Part shown: one piece after another, positions 24,350 through 35,283 of the stretch
Position numbering within the stretch: the first letter of the stretch is position 1
How the letters are laid out: each line of letters opens with the position of its first letter
Source: Phylloscopus collybita
Lineage: Eukaryota > Chordata > Aves > Passeriformes > Phylloscopidae
DNA length: 64,000 nucleotides
NCBI GenBank assembly: GCA_027886175.1
Contig: JAJNNQ010000024.1
Location: 32,839,001 to 32,903,000 of the forward strand
Direction of reading: 5' to 3'
Position numbers and translations under genes: made by a program
Notes under the pieces: model-generated
The model's input: the letters and a program-made list of their open reading frames with translations, nothing else
Database searches by the model: none
Told to the model about the DNA's origin: nothing

Positions 24350-24497
24350 CCCTGAGATAAGCTCAGCTGGCTTGAGCCTGGTGCTAAAAATGCCAAGGTT
24401 GTTAGTTCAATCCCTGTATGGGCAATTCACCTTAGAGCTGGGCTTGAAGATCCTTGTGGGTTCCTTCCAACTCAGAATACTCTGTGAATCTGTGACT
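24350..24497 (+). mobile_element. tRNA-Ile-derived SINE with CR1-like tail (TguSINE1-like)
   Basis: The first 70 or so bases follow a tRNA-Ile: the A-box region AGCTCAGCTGG, a D-loop/anticodon-arm block GGTGCTAAAAATGCC and the B-box GTTCAATCC with a degraded acceptor GGGCA. The tRNA-Ile AAT anticodon context is mutated, so it is not a working tRNA. The tail (about 24430-24497) resembles a CR1 3' end, TTCCAACTC then TCTGTGAATCTGTGA. A tRNA-Ile head plus CR1-type tail is the described architecture of TguSINE1 in passerine birds. The SINE identity comes from memory of that family. Confidence 0.75.
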
Positions 24498-25039
24498 TTT
24501 GATTATTTTTCCAGTACCACCATCATGACTAAAGCCACCACTGGGCCACAATTAATAGCCAAGAAATTCTGATGAAGGGCTGCTCATTCATAGCCCCAGG
24601 CACTGCCTATCTCCCAGTGATGGAGTTCAGACTCTCCGTTCCACACACTGTGGGTTAATATCTGGTTTTGTTTGGTTTGTTGGGTTTTGGCTTTGTTTTG
24701 TTTTGTTTTTTTCTTTATTCAATTTCAAGTGCTGCACCATACAATTTGTAAGCCCTGGTCTCCTGCCTGCTGGCACTGCTCAAACGTTGGTGCTGCCTCG
24801 TCCTATCTGCACCTTGGGGTGCCGGAGCTGACCTTGGCACCAAACACCTGGAAACTGAATGAAGGCAGTGTTCGGGAACAGAAATCGTGTCTGCAAATAC
24901 AGCCCTGCAGAGGTCAGGGCTGGAAACACGGTTGTGCTGAAAGGGCAGCTCCGGTGTGATCCCCAAGAAAGCAAAGGAACGACAATTTTAGCCAGGGGGC
25001 TGCACAGCAGCAGGAAGGGGGACTGTGAGTGTGAGCAAA
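24498..25039. other. Upstream flank of the CpG island
   Basis: It contains a T/G-rich low-complexity patch at about 24663-24715. CpG frequency begins to rise after about 24780. Confidence 0.6.
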
Positions 25040-25129
25040 GCCGACTCGACACCTCCCCCCGCCTTTTCCCCTATTAAGGGGGGTCTGCCAGCTCAGGAGT
25101 GGCACAGTCTAGCGCAAGTCCTGCCTCCT

Positions 25130-25170
25130 GCCTCCTTCCTCCTCCTCCTTCTCCTCCTCCTCCTCCCAGA
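25130..25170. repeat. (TCC)n pyrimidine tract
   Basis: Repeated TCC/TCT triplets at the upstream edge of the CpG island. A second, cleaner (TCC)n tract lies at 26035-26072. Both translate as spurious poly-Pro, poly-Leu or poly-Glu frames. Confidence 0.85.
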
Positions 25171-25408
25171 TGTTCCCTTGTGTGCAGCCATCTGTTGAGC
25201 TCCCTCCTCCCTCCTCCTGCGGGGAAGGGGCAGCCAGCTTGCCCGGCCAGCTGCACGCCTCGGACGGGAAGGAGGAGGGAGAAGGAGGAGAGAAGAAGGG
25301 GACAGCCGGCCCCGAGCCCTGCTGCTCCCGGCTCCCGGCGGCGCCCGCTCCCGCCGTGGGAACCGGCGCTGCGCGGCCGCCCCGCCGTGGGAACAGACCC
25401 CGGCCCCG

Positions 25409-25414
25409 GTGAGT
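25409..25414 (+). other. Candidate 5' splice site (first noncoding exon)
   Basis: The sequence CCG|GTGAGT inside the CpG island is a good vertebrate donor. If used with the acceptor at 40570 it would define a 15162-base TSKU intron. This is inferred from sequence only, and the donor at 26159 competes with it. Confidence 0.4.
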
Positions 25415-26034
25415 CCCTCCCTCCGCCCCCCGACCCCCGCATCCCCTCCCTGACCCCCACCCCTTCCTCGAGCCCTCCATCCCCTCCCTGGCCCCTGCAT
25501 ATACCTTCTCTGCACCCCCCTCCGAACTTCCCCGGTTGTGCAGAACGGTGGGGCTCATTTTTGGGGAGCGGGGAAGGCGTACGGCGATGGGCTGAGCCCT
25601 CCCCGGGGATGCGCAGGGCCAGCCCCGGGGGTCCCTGCTGCGGAGCCCTCCCCAGCCTCAGCGTGCGGAAACTTTTTTTGATGTGATGAGTTTTTCCCCG
25701 CGAGGGGGTTCAGCGGCCGCGGGTGCAGGGTAGGGGGAAGGACAGAGGTCTCGGGTGGGGGTAAATTACTCTTTTCCCCACCGCTGGTTTTTCCAGAGAG
25801 GGAACTTTGGGATGAGGTGGGTGCGTACGAGCCCCCAGCCCGGCTCCCCTCCCGGGATGAAGAGTCTCCAGCTGGAATCCCGGTCTCCTCTCCTTCCCCC
25901 AGTGGAATGGTGGTTTGTAGAGGTCTCGGGCTTGCCACGGCTGCAGAGTAATCCGAGCAGCAGCTGGAGGCTCCGCACCGCCTCCCGTGCCCGGCTTCGG
26001 GGCTTTGATTTCACACAGGGCTCCCTGTCTCCCC

Positions 26035-26072
26035 TCCTCTCCCTCCTCCTCCTCCTCCTCCTCCTCCTCCTC
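26035..26072. repeat. (TCC)n pyrimidine tract
   Basis: About a dozen near-perfect TCC units about 90 bases upstream of the splice donor at 26159. It could act in a noncoding exon or simply be a slippage product. Confidence 0.85.
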
Positions 26073-26158
26073 TCCGAGCCCTCCCCTCAACTCTCGGGAG
26101 CGAAAAGAGGCTTTTTGGTGGGTTTCTGGTGTTGGGAGGCTTTTGCAGCTTACTCAAG

Positions 26159-26164
26159 GTAAGT
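26159..26164 (+). other. Candidate 5' splice site, near-perfect consensus
   Basis: CAAG|GTAAGT is close to the ideal vertebrate donor and follows a pyrimidine-rich (TCC)n stretch and G/T-rich sequence. Joined to the 40570 acceptor it would give a 14412-base intron. It could be the donor of an alternative TSKU first exon or of a second noncoding exon. Confidence 0.4.
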
Positions 26165-26390
26165 AGAGAAAGGAGAAGGGAAGGAAATCTTAGAGGGGTG
26201 GGCTGGAGGGGGTGAAGAAGCTGGGGGGTGCAGAGGGAGGGTCCCTTCCCCCCGGGTTGCGTTGATAAAGGCATGGCAAAGGCATTTGCCATGGGAATTT
26301 CCCATCTGTAAGTGGATCAAGCTGACGGGGAAGGTGTGTTTGGGGAGGGGGGAGAGGAAGCCGAGCAAGATTTATTCATTCTATCACGGG

Positions 26391-26444
<54 letters not shown>

Positions 26445-26470
26445 AGAGAGAGTGAGAGAGAGAGAAAGAA
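26391..26470. repeat. 51-base A run followed by GA-rich tract
   Basis: An uninterrupted run of 51 A (26391-26441) is followed by (GA)n with minor interruptions. No retroposon body was recognised on its 5' side, so it is treated as low-complexity DNA rather than a poly(A) tail. Confidence 0.9.
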
Positions 26471-26569
26471 CGAAAGAAGCTGCTGGGTGTGACTTCTGAA
26501 GCAGGAGGTCAGAAAGCCCGAGGATCCCCTGATAGTGCACACACCCTGTAAACTTTTAAGCAGCTCCCA

Positions 26570-26700
26570 GGAAACTTGTTATTAATGCTGCAGTCATTAA
26601 AAGGCGCAGCCCACGGCAGATTTATTAGCTCAGTAAACCACAACACGTGCCAAGCTCTCTGGAAACAAAAGGGTCTGTCAACTTTACTCCTCCGGCTTGG
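26570..26700. promoter_or_regulatory. Possible enhancer module beside CpG island
   Basis: A non-repetitive stretch between the two CpG-dense halves. It carries a RUNX-like AACCACA (about 26637-26643) directly abutting a CACGTG E-box (26644-26649), plus ATTAA motifs nearby. Function is inference from motif clustering. Confidence 0.25.
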
Positions 26701-27560
26701 GATTTGGGGAGGCTGGGAGAAGAGCGGCGGGGACAGAGCTGGTGGCTTTTGTCGCGGGGAAGTGGCATCGCCTCCTTTACCCGGGGCTCGCCAGCACGGT
26801 CGGTGAATGCGGCTCCGTGGCAGCGGAGACACCGGAGCACGGCTGCGAGGAAAGCACAGCGAACCCTGCTGAGCTCACGGTGCTCGTCGCGGCAGCGGGA
26901 CCAGCAGAGCCCGGGTCTCCCGAATGGAGAGCTTTCCCCGTGTGCCTGCCATGATAAATCAGCTGCCGCTGGCCTGAATAACAGCATTGACTGAAGTTAC
27001 ACTGGGAAACTTGTCTGGGTGGACGCTGTGCGGAGAGCAGCCGGTGCCGACGGCCGGCGTTGCGCTGCGATATCGCATCGATTGCCGCTCCAGAGCTCGG
27101 CTGGCAGCACCGGGCTATTGCAGCGGAGAGGAGCGGGCCGGCGGGGAAAGGCAGCCTTGGACCATCTCGCCGACCTCTCCGGGAATAAGAAGCACGCTTG
27201 GATGTGTTAGATGCTGAAAGGACCGGAGGAAGCTGGCACGGCCCTGGGAGGATTTGCGGGCTGAACTTGGCCGGGGGCTCGCTGTCGGCAGCCAGGCGCT
27301 GGCAGGCAGAGCGGGTCAGTGTGTGCCATCGCCCCGCTGCGGGGCACGGCTCCCGGCCCGCCGCCACCCAAGGGAGCCAGTCCCAGCCCCTGTCCTGCAG
27401 AGGAGGTGGGAGGTGCCTGCTCACAGGCGGGTTATAAATGGCCCGAGGAGGAGCTGCCGCTTCCCTCCTCCGGAGGCGGTGGATGCGCGGGGTGAGCGGT
27501 GTTTGACACTGGGGCAGGCAGGAGGCTGGGTGGCAGCGCTCAGGCGGATTTTCCCTTGCG

Positions 27561-28006
27561 GCATCCTGGAGCAGGGCAGACGTTGCTGGTTTGTGAATGA
27601 ATTTGAGCAGCTGCTGTCAGAGGCAGTAACAAGATGCCTGGAGGGAACGAGGACGTGACAGACATCCCAGGGGACATTAATTTCTGATGGCAAGCTGGAC
27701 TGGCAGGAAAGGCTGCAGGGTCGGGGTGAGGGTCTCCTGCACCCCTCTTCTTTACAGCTGAGTGCAAGGAATAAACCAGCATTGAATGGATGAGAGAAAA
27801 TTGGGGGGAAAGGGAAAAGCATGCAAAAGTTTTTAGGGTTGTTGTGGATTTTTTTTATTTTTATTTTATTTAGGGAAAAGCATCCTGTGCTCCCCCAGCC
27901 ACACAGTGAGCAGCAGTGCGTATCACCCCTGTGCAAGACCGAGCTGGGAATAAAAGGTGAGCCACCGTCTTCCGGAGGTTTAGAGTTTTCCCTCCATCCC
28001 TAACTG

Positions 28007-28050
<44 letters not shown>

Positions 28051-28821
28051 CCTCTTTCAGTCTCTCCTCCTTCCTCCTCCTCCTCCTTTTTTGTTAGCTG
28101 GTTGGTGGGGAGAAGCAGAGTCTGGAGGGTGGGATGAGACAAGGCATCCTTGTCCGGCAGCCCTCCTGACCCCTGGCAGCCCCGGGCTCTGCACGGTAGC
28201 CGCAGCGCTGGCCGCCTGTGCAGCCTATCAAAAGAAACTTCCGAGCACAGAGATGCTGAGGGCTGGGAAGAGATAAAGGCTGGCTTGAGCAAGCTGTTTC
28301 TTGTCTTAAAACTTGGCACCTGGACCTATCGAGGCGAATGTATGAATGGCTCAGCCATTCATTACAAGGAAATCTTGAGGTTTTAATTTTTATTGCAATT
28401 TTTGTATTTTTTTGTGTTTTTTTTTAATTTCCTGGGAGTTTCTATCGTAATTCATGGTGTGCAGCGGGGGTGAAGGAAATATGTGCTTTGGGAATCGCCC
28501 CAGCCTTCCCTTCTTCTTGCAGACACTGCAAGAGATTAAACCATCCTGGCTGCCTTAGCATGGGACATTCCTGAGTTGCATTAACCAGGCTGGAAATCTC
28601 CTGTCAGAGCAGCAGCAAACTGGAAAAAGCACTTTATCTTCACCATAGCAGGCAGAGGGCCATGTGCTGTGTGTAATGTCTGAGTGCCAGCGTCTGTGGG
28701 GTTTCTTTTCCTTCCCCTTTCTCCCTTCCTGATTCCTTTTTACAGTCTGTGTCTCTGTGATGGTGACTCCTTTCCTTTCCCCTGATTCTTGCCAGCAGCT
28801 CAAACACAGGGGTGGGGAGAG
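27561..28821. other. Downstream flank of CpG island, inferred TSKU intron
   Basis: T-rich sequence surrounds the 40-base T run. A further donor-like GTGAGC follows AAAAG at about 27957. CpG density falls off after about 28230. Confidence 0.55.
28008..28047. repeat. 40-base T run
   Basis: An uninterrupted run of 40 T is followed within 40 bases by a (TCC)n stretch. Together with the A run at 26391 it flanks the distal half of the CpG island in opposite polarity. Confidence 0.9.
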
Positions 28822-28962
28822 AAATCACAGAATGGTTTGGGTTGGACCTTAAAGATCATCCAGTTTCAACACCCTGGCTATGGGCAGGGACACTTTCCAC
28901 TAGACCAGCTTATTCAAAGCCCCATCCAACCTGGCCTTGAACACGTTCAGGGATGGGGACTA
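28822..28962 (-). mobile_element. CR1 LINE 3' fragment inside the inferred TSKU intron
   Basis: The plus strand reads AATCACAGAATGGTTTGGG, CCTTAAAGATCATCCAG, TTCCACTAGACCAG, GCCCCATCCAACCTGGCC and TTCAGGGATGGGGA. This is little diverged from the common avian CR1 3' end. Confidence 0.92.
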
Positions 28963-31900
28963 TATTTTCAAGGAAGATTTTTTTTTTCTTTGAATAAGAT
29001 AATCCTCCTCAGGAAAAATGGAGACTCAAACTCCTGTTGTGACTGATGGGTCAAACCAGATCTGATTCCTCAACTCCATCATGTCTGAGGTGACACAAGT
29101 GAATGGGGCTTGTGTCATCTGTCTCCAAGTGGGGCAGGACATGTCCCTGACCCCAAAAGTGCCTATTTTCCTCCCATCCTTGAGAGCAATGTTTGTAGCT
29201 GTTGGCCAGACTTCACAGACGGGGGAGATCCTTTCTCCAAAGCACTTTAATCCTACTGCAAAAGTTCAGTTTGTATCTGTTCAGGACCAAAGCATTGCAA
29301 ACTCTTGCAAGTGATCTCCAGTTCAAAGAATTACAGGATCACAGGGTAACTGAGCCTGGCCAGTCTCACCCATCCCCTTCCCTCTCCCCTGGCCTGGCTG
29401 CTCGTTTTGCAGAGGGCAAAGCAGGGTTGCTCTCCCTAGAGTGTCCAGGAAGGCAGGAGCTGGACATGGTGCCCAAGGACAGTGTTGACGTTTGGCTGGA
29501 CTAGTGGCAGCATTGGCTGGGGACTTCTGTGTGCGGTGAGACCCACAGGCCTTGTGCTCCCTTCCTAGTTAAACTGGTGGGAATTAAACCTGGGGATGGT
29601 TCCCCCATCTCCACACAGGAGTGAACACCTCTTGGACCTAGTGCTAGTACTCCTTTAAGTGTCAAGAGGGAAACTGAGGCACTTAAATGGGGACTCAGGG
29701 TAGCATCGGTGGTGAGAAATTGGTCCTGCTGGGGAAATGGCTCTCTCAACACACTTCAGATCATCTTTTTCCAAAATCCTCCACCAGCCAAAAGGGATTG
29801 GAGAATCCCAGGCCAAGGAGGGGAGGAAAAGAGCTGAGGAGATACTGCACATCATGGGGGCAATGAAGCATCATCTACAGTGGGAATCGGGGTGGGGATG
29901 ACACACTACCTGTAAACCCTTTATCAGCTCTGCCTGCACCCCTTCCCCTCCCCAAATCCCCACTTTCCAAACCTTATAGGAGACCCACTGGGTCTAGTAA
30001 ATATCTCACAAGCTTCACTGGGCCGGGGGCAGCTCCTGAAGCCCCAGCTGAGGCTCTGCTGAGCAGTTTCACTGGCACTCATTGTTTGCAGCATCACGTT
30101 GCAAGAATTATTGGAGAGGGGGAGCAAAGAAAGGCCATGAGGGGAGTGAGATGGGAGCCTCCAGCTGTGCTGTTTGCAACAATAATGGCCAGGATTGTAT
30201 TTATTATCTCCTCAGTGGAGGGTCTGCAGCTGCACGCTGAGAGCCACAGACGGCAAAGGGGCCTGGAGACTATTGTGCATGGAAAAAAACCCAACCACAA
30301 AAATAAATAAAAAGCCCACAAAGAATCCCTGGGCCAGCTGGAGCAGTGCCAAGGGGCACCCAGCTTAACCCCCAGTCTCCTCGTTTTGCCCTTCCTCACT
30401 GGAGTCAGCACCCCGCAGGGCTGTTAGGAGAAGGGAGATTGGCAGCTGCTGCCTTTCAGAGAGCTAAAGCTGCATGGGGTCCTCTCAAAATCCTTCTGCC
30501 AGGGCTGAAGCTATTGCCCAGCCGGGTTGAATTTCTTTTCCCTCTGCTTGCTCATGATTTTTTCCAGTGCTGGCTGCACTTTGACGAAGGCATGCTGTTG
30601 GAGGCAGCACTTGGACCTGATATGCAGCCACCTCTGTCATAATGATTTGATTCTCTTAGAGGCCTTTTCCAAGCTTAATGATTCTATGATTCAAGGAGAA
30701 AGAGCTGGAAAGCCATTAGAGATACAGGATGATGAGGCTGTGATGTGTTGTTTGCTCTTGGTGGGATGTGTCTCACCAGGAAGAGGAGAGGCATCACCCT
30801 GGGATGTATCACCTTCTCCTCCCTCCTCTCTCTTGTCTCCTTCCCCTTGCCTAGCTCATCTTCTCTGGGGGAACCCCTCCATGTCTACCCATGCAACATG
30901 GTCTCTCTGCAGCTCAGACCAGCCCCCTGAGGTGATTGGAAGCAATCCAGATCAGGGATATGGGGTACATCCATAGGCATCATGCCTTTCCCTCATTGAC
31001 CAGAGAGCTGCTGGTGGGTCCTTGCAACCTGCACTTCCCTGGCATGCAACACGGTACATGCCATCCCAAGGATGTGCATGGCATGTGGCATTTCCCAGCT
31101 GGGCACAGTGTCGTGGCTGATCAGCTCTTCTAACAGCTAAAACCAAGAAGTATCCATTGTGGGTGGGAGCTTTCCTCTCCCCGTGCTGCACCTCTTAACA
31201 TTCCTCGCTGGCATATGGTGTTCATCCTGGAGTGCATTCCTCTGGAATTATATCATGTCTCTGGGAGCCAGAGTGCAGCAAAAAAGCATCATCACAGCAG
31301 GAGGCAGGGCAGGAAGTGTCTGGGGTTGGCTGTCAGGTGTGCGTCGCCAAGGGCTGAGGCTCCCGGAGAAGCTTGCTGGGATCGTTTTCACTTTCAGTAG
31401 TTGACTAGTTAGGGAGGAAGGAGAGTTTAATCCTCTCAAGGAATCATCCTGCTGTGATTTGGGTAAAGCCTGGGTACTGGCAGGCTCCCTTTGTGCCTCA
31501 CAGTGGGTTCTTGGGCACTGGAGCTGATGGAGCAGGTAGCTTCACCAGGTCCTTCTACAGCAAAATGCACTAGGACTGGCATAAAACTCTGTGTAAACCT
31601 CTCCTTTGGCTATGAACCACCATGTTGAAGACCTGGTCTGTTCCTGAGTTTGTGCCAAAATAACAGAGACCTCCCATTCTGGGACATGTCGCTATGATAA
31701 AAATTCTATTCGGGCTGAGTCTGAGCTGGTTAAGAAAATATTTGTGTTCCTGGCAGAGATGAAGTCTCTCTTATACTCAGTGAGTGCCAGGATAGTGAGG
31801 CCTCCTGCTCCTGGAAATGCTCACAGTTCATAAGCAGAGCGGGGAGGATGAGAAATAGGAGTTGTCAGGGGTAAAAGAATTCAGGGTGGTCATGCTGGGA

Positions 31901-32865
31901 GTGATTCTAGAGCAGGAGAAAGTCCTGAGCTCTCACATCCCATGCAGGCACCTGTCTGACTGATTCCACGCATCCTGGGCTGCTGGGAACCAGTTGTGGC
32001 TGACAAAGCTCCCAGTTTGAGTGGTTCTGCAGCTGGAGTAGCCAGGAGGCAATGGTGGGGCTGGGATGCTCACATCCTGTCTGCTCCCAGAAAACCCTGT
32101 GAATCCCTCCCGGTGCTACACCACTCCAACACCTGCCTTCCCCTGCCCCCAGCCACTCAGGAGGCTTGGCAAACAATTTCCTTTTGGGAATGCTCCCTCT
32201 GGGCACAAGCACAGCTTGACTTGAGGCTGGAGAGCAAAATTGCTTTCAAAAGCCACAGGAGACTAATTCCTCCACCTGGAAATAAACTGCTATTAAGCTG
32301 ACAGCTTTCTGGGCTGAGAAGAGAAGTGGGAATTTTGTGCAAATCCCGATGCCACGGTGATTTAATTCCAAACTTTCCTGTGCTGGATGTGGCACCAACA
32401 TTTTCCCACTTGAGGAAAAATTCCCTGGAGTTGGACTGCTCTTCCCTCCCAAAATGCATCTTTTCAAGGTGCAAAGCTTTTAGTGAGGCAGAAATTGTAT
32501 TTCAGCCACGGATGTAAATGAGCTGGAAGTTACTGTATGGGCTGGCAGACCTGCCTGCACATGTTTTCTTTTTGTCAGATCCCAAAATACACCACCCTGC
32601 ACCTTGATTTCCTCCTCCAGGGGGAATGAGGGATGCCCAAGGGGGAAGATTGCACAAGTGGAATAAACTACTAGCTGTTTAAGCACTAGGATGATAAATT
32701 ATCTGTGGTTTCTTGCAAAGCAGATGGGAATTGTGACATTAAGAGTTGTAACAAAGTTTATTTTAATAGGTCTTTCCATTTCTTTATTAAATAAAGGATT
32801 TTATTATTACATTTAAAAAAACAGAGCAGAGACTTTTCAGCCAAGCAAGCATTTCAGTGTTTTTT
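28963..32865. other. Inferred TSKU intron, non-repetitive
   Basis: Apart from the short CR1 terminus at 30640-30697, no transposon or gene was recognised. Open frames are short and unrelated to known families. Confidence 0.55.
30640..30697 (+). mobile_element. Short CR1 LINE 3' terminus
   Basis: CTTAGAGGCCTTTTCCAAGC followed by TTAATGATTCTATGATTC is the sense CR1 3' end. The 5' side may extend a little further upstream but is too diverged to call. Confidence 0.75.
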
Positions 32866-33142
32866 CCCAAGTAACAAGGAATAGAACAAGAGGACACAGC
32901 TCCAAGTTGCAATAGGGGATGTTTATATTGCAAATGAGGGAAATATTCTTCACCAAAAAGGTTGTCAAGCGTTGGAATAGGCTGCCCAGAGAAGTGTTTG
33001 AGTCACCATCTCTGGAGATATTTAAAAGATGTGCAGATGTGGCACTTGGGGACACAGTTTAGTAGTGGGTTTGGCAGTCCTGGGTTAACAGCTGGATTCA
33101 ATGATATTCAAGGTCTTTCCCAACCTAAAAGATTCTATATTT
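32866..33142 (+). mobile_element. CR1 LINE 3' fragment inside the inferred TSKU intron
   Basis: Sense CR1 sequence: GAACAAGAGGACACAGCTCC, AATATTCTTCACCAAAAAGG, TTGGAATAGGCTGCCCAGAG, GATATTTAAAAGATGTGCAG, CAAGGTCTTTCCCAACC and a degraded terminal GATTCTATAT. An AT-rich stretch (32755-32820) lies just upstream. Confidence 0.9.
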
Positions 33143-33634
33143 GAAAACAGATCCATAGTGTGGAGCTGTAAGATTTGGAGGTGCTGGGTTCCCCCTAGGC
33201 CAATCCCACACGTCTTCTATGCAGCCAGCTGAGGGGCTGCTTGGCTTTGCCTTTGGGGTTGCGAAATGCTTTTGATGTTTTTGATGCTTAATTTAGCTTT
33301 GCCTTTGCTAATCTTATCTATCCCATCCCCTGTAACGTCTACAAAAATCTCCCTAAAGGACTGAGAACGTGGTTGGATGCTGGAAAGTCATTGCAGTTTT
33401 GGCTTGGCAATTTCTGTCCAGAAAGGAGAAAAGCAGATGGAAATAACCAAGATGGAAAAATGTTGAATGGCATCTTGTTGGGGTTTTTTTTGCTCCTTCT
33501 GGCTGTCCACAACCTTTTTTCCATGGGGTTTGTGAGATTCAAGTCTTGCAAATACAGACCTGATGCAGAGCAGTAGAGTTCTTGTCCAGATCAGGAAGTA
33601 GCATCTTTTCTCTGTTTATGCAGTTTCTCCACTC

Positions 33635-33985
33635 CTCACTGGTTTCCACTTCAACATCAAGCTGTTGACTTTAACTCACTGAGTGTGACTGTCCAGCCAA
33701 TTCCTTATCCACTGAGTCATCCAACCATCAAATCCATGTTTCTCCATAGAGATTAGGATGTTGTGTGGATCAGTGTCAAACGCTTTGCACAAGACCAGGT
33801 AGATAATGTCAGTTGCTCTTCCCTCATCCACCAACATTGTAACCCTGTCATAGAAAGACATTTGTCCAGCAGGATGTGCCCTTAGTGAAGTCATGCTGGC
33901 TGTCACCAACCTCCTCCTTATTTTCCGTGTGCCTTAGCAAAGTTTCCATGAGGATCTGCTCCATGATCTTGCCTGGCAAAATAAT
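33635..33985 (-). mobile_element. CR1 LINE ORF2 fragment
   Basis: The minus strand codes for CR1 reverse-transcriptase blocks in order ([15 protein letters not shown], [47 protein letters not shown]). The reading frame changes at least once, at about 33850-33900. It is an internal piece lacking both element ends. Confidence 0.92.
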
Positions 33986-34673
33986 TAAAGGGTAAAGGAA
34001 TTCATAGTGAAATATTTTCTTTTTTTCTTTTTGCATTCCTTGCATTTCATTCTGATTTTTCCCAGGGCGCAGGAGCACAGAGCAAAAAATGTTCAGGCAC
34101 CTGCAGGATGCCTTTTTACTCCTGCTCAAGCCTTTGGTGTCTCTACATTAAACCATAAGGGCTGAGGTCACCACCCCAGTGGTTGAGCTTCTCCTCACCC
34201 TAACGCTTGCATGCACTAGTGAGGGAAATAGGGTTGCAAACCCCTGTCTTTATATCCTATTGGAAAATTGGGGATAGCTCTGCTGTTCTAAGCAGCTTTC
34301 CAAGTCCCACAGATAAAACCATCAGTGTGAAGGGTGATAACAAATGCCCTAAAAGTGACTTGTGCAATGTCACCTGATGGAGGACTCCATAAAATCAAGT
34401 GCAATTTGGAAGAGCCAAGGGACTAATTCTCATCCTGCTGTCACTGACACCTAGACTAACCCCACTGAACTCTCTCAAACCCATCTAGCAAATGAAGGAT
34501 CAAACATAAAAACCAGATACTTCTTGGATTCCCATCAGCTCTCCTCTCCCTAAACCCCGGAAGTCTCAAACACTGAGTATAAAACCAGGACTGTTTGCAA
34601 AGTGTTTCCCACCTAAACCAGCAAACATAATGTAACAAGCAGGTCAGAAAACACTGTTCCCATTTACACCAAC

Positions 34674-34691
34674 TTTTTTTTTTTTTTTTTT
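34674..34691. repeat. T run
   Basis: A run of about 18 T within the inferred TSKU intron. A short (CA)n and A-rich tract lies about 110 bases downstream (34799-34825). Confidence 0.85.
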
Positions 34692-34798
34692 GTGAGGTTT
34701 AATAGTATTTATTGAGAGCTCTTTGCAGCTCTTCTGCAGGAAGAGCAGGTCTGAAGCAGGTGAGGCAAAAGCCTGAATGACCTTTACTTTCAATAGAT

Positions 34799-34825
34799 TC
34801 ACACACACACACAAAAAAAAAACAA
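34799..34825. repeat. Short (CA)n plus A-rich tract
   Basis: About seven CA dinucleotides grade into an A run. It is a simple microsatellite in non-repetitive intron sequence. Confidence 0.85.
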
Positions 34826-35243
34826 AACACCAATGAAAAAAGAGTAACCTTGTCAGCAGCAGTCTCTTTATTATGGGAGGGGTGTGTGTCTGCAGCAAGG
34901 GTTTAATGGTCTCTGGCTGCAGGCTGGTTTGAGCTAGTTTTGCTGCCTGCTCAAATTGGCATACGGGATCTGGAGACCCGACCGCGATTGCATCTGTGGC
35001 GTCATTTGGGCTCAGCCGGGAGAGTCCACGCTGGAAAAGTGTAGCTGCTGCTAGTGCTGCACTTTGGTCGGTAATTATTCTAATTTTACAGAATAATTAA
35101 TGGGTGGAGAAGGGGGGAAAAGGTCTCTTATGCAATTTTGTTGTCAAGAAGCAGCTCTGGAGCATTCTGGTGCTCTGGAGCTGCTGTCCCAGCTGCCACT
35201 TAACCTCCAAGATATTTAAAAAGGAGAAAGAGCCAGAGCCAAC

Positions 35244-35283
35244 TTTTTTTTTTTTTACTTTTTTTTTTTTTTTTTTTTTTCAG
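35244..35283 (+). repeat. Long T tract ending in CAG
   Basis: Thirty-seven nearly unbroken T (interrupted once by AC) lead directly to CAG on the TSKU strand. This is the shape of a very strong 3' splice site. It could be a simple T run or a cryptic/alternative acceptor, and nothing downstream codes for a recognisable protein. Confidence 0.6.

Larger units (their letters stand above)
25040..27560. promoter_or_regulatory. CpG island block, candidate TSKU promoter and first exon
   Basis: This is the only long GC- and CpG-dense block in the window. CpGs cluster at about 25200-25720 and again at 26700-27560, with a less dense middle part that holds (TCC)n tracts and a 51-base A run. Consensus splice donors on the plus strand lie at 25409 and 26159. 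It sits about 13-15.5 kb upstream of the TSKU acceptor, in the same orientation. That fits TSKU genes with a distant noncoding first exon. The open frames seen here on both strands are low-complexity products of GC-rich DNA. No TATA box was identified, and the transcription start cannot be placed by eye. Confidence 0.65.

Noticed and set aside
24350..24423. A functional tRNA-Ile gene
   Set aside because: The anticodon region and acceptor stem are mutated, and the copy continues into a CR1-like tail. It is a SINE head.
25099..25686. 195-codon proline/serine-rich frame in the CpG island
   Set aside because: It is a product of (TCC)n and GC-rich composition, with long overlapping frames on both strands, no domain, and splice donors inside it.
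26391..26441. Poly(A) tail of a processed pseudogene
   Set aside because: No coding or mRNA-like sequence was recognised upstream, and no target-site duplication was evident by eye.
26777..27424. 215-codon minus-strand frame in the CpG island
   Set aside because: Stop-poor GC-rich DNA gives long chance frames. Composition is Arg/Ala/Ser/Pro-rich with no recognisable motif, and competing frames lie on the other strand.
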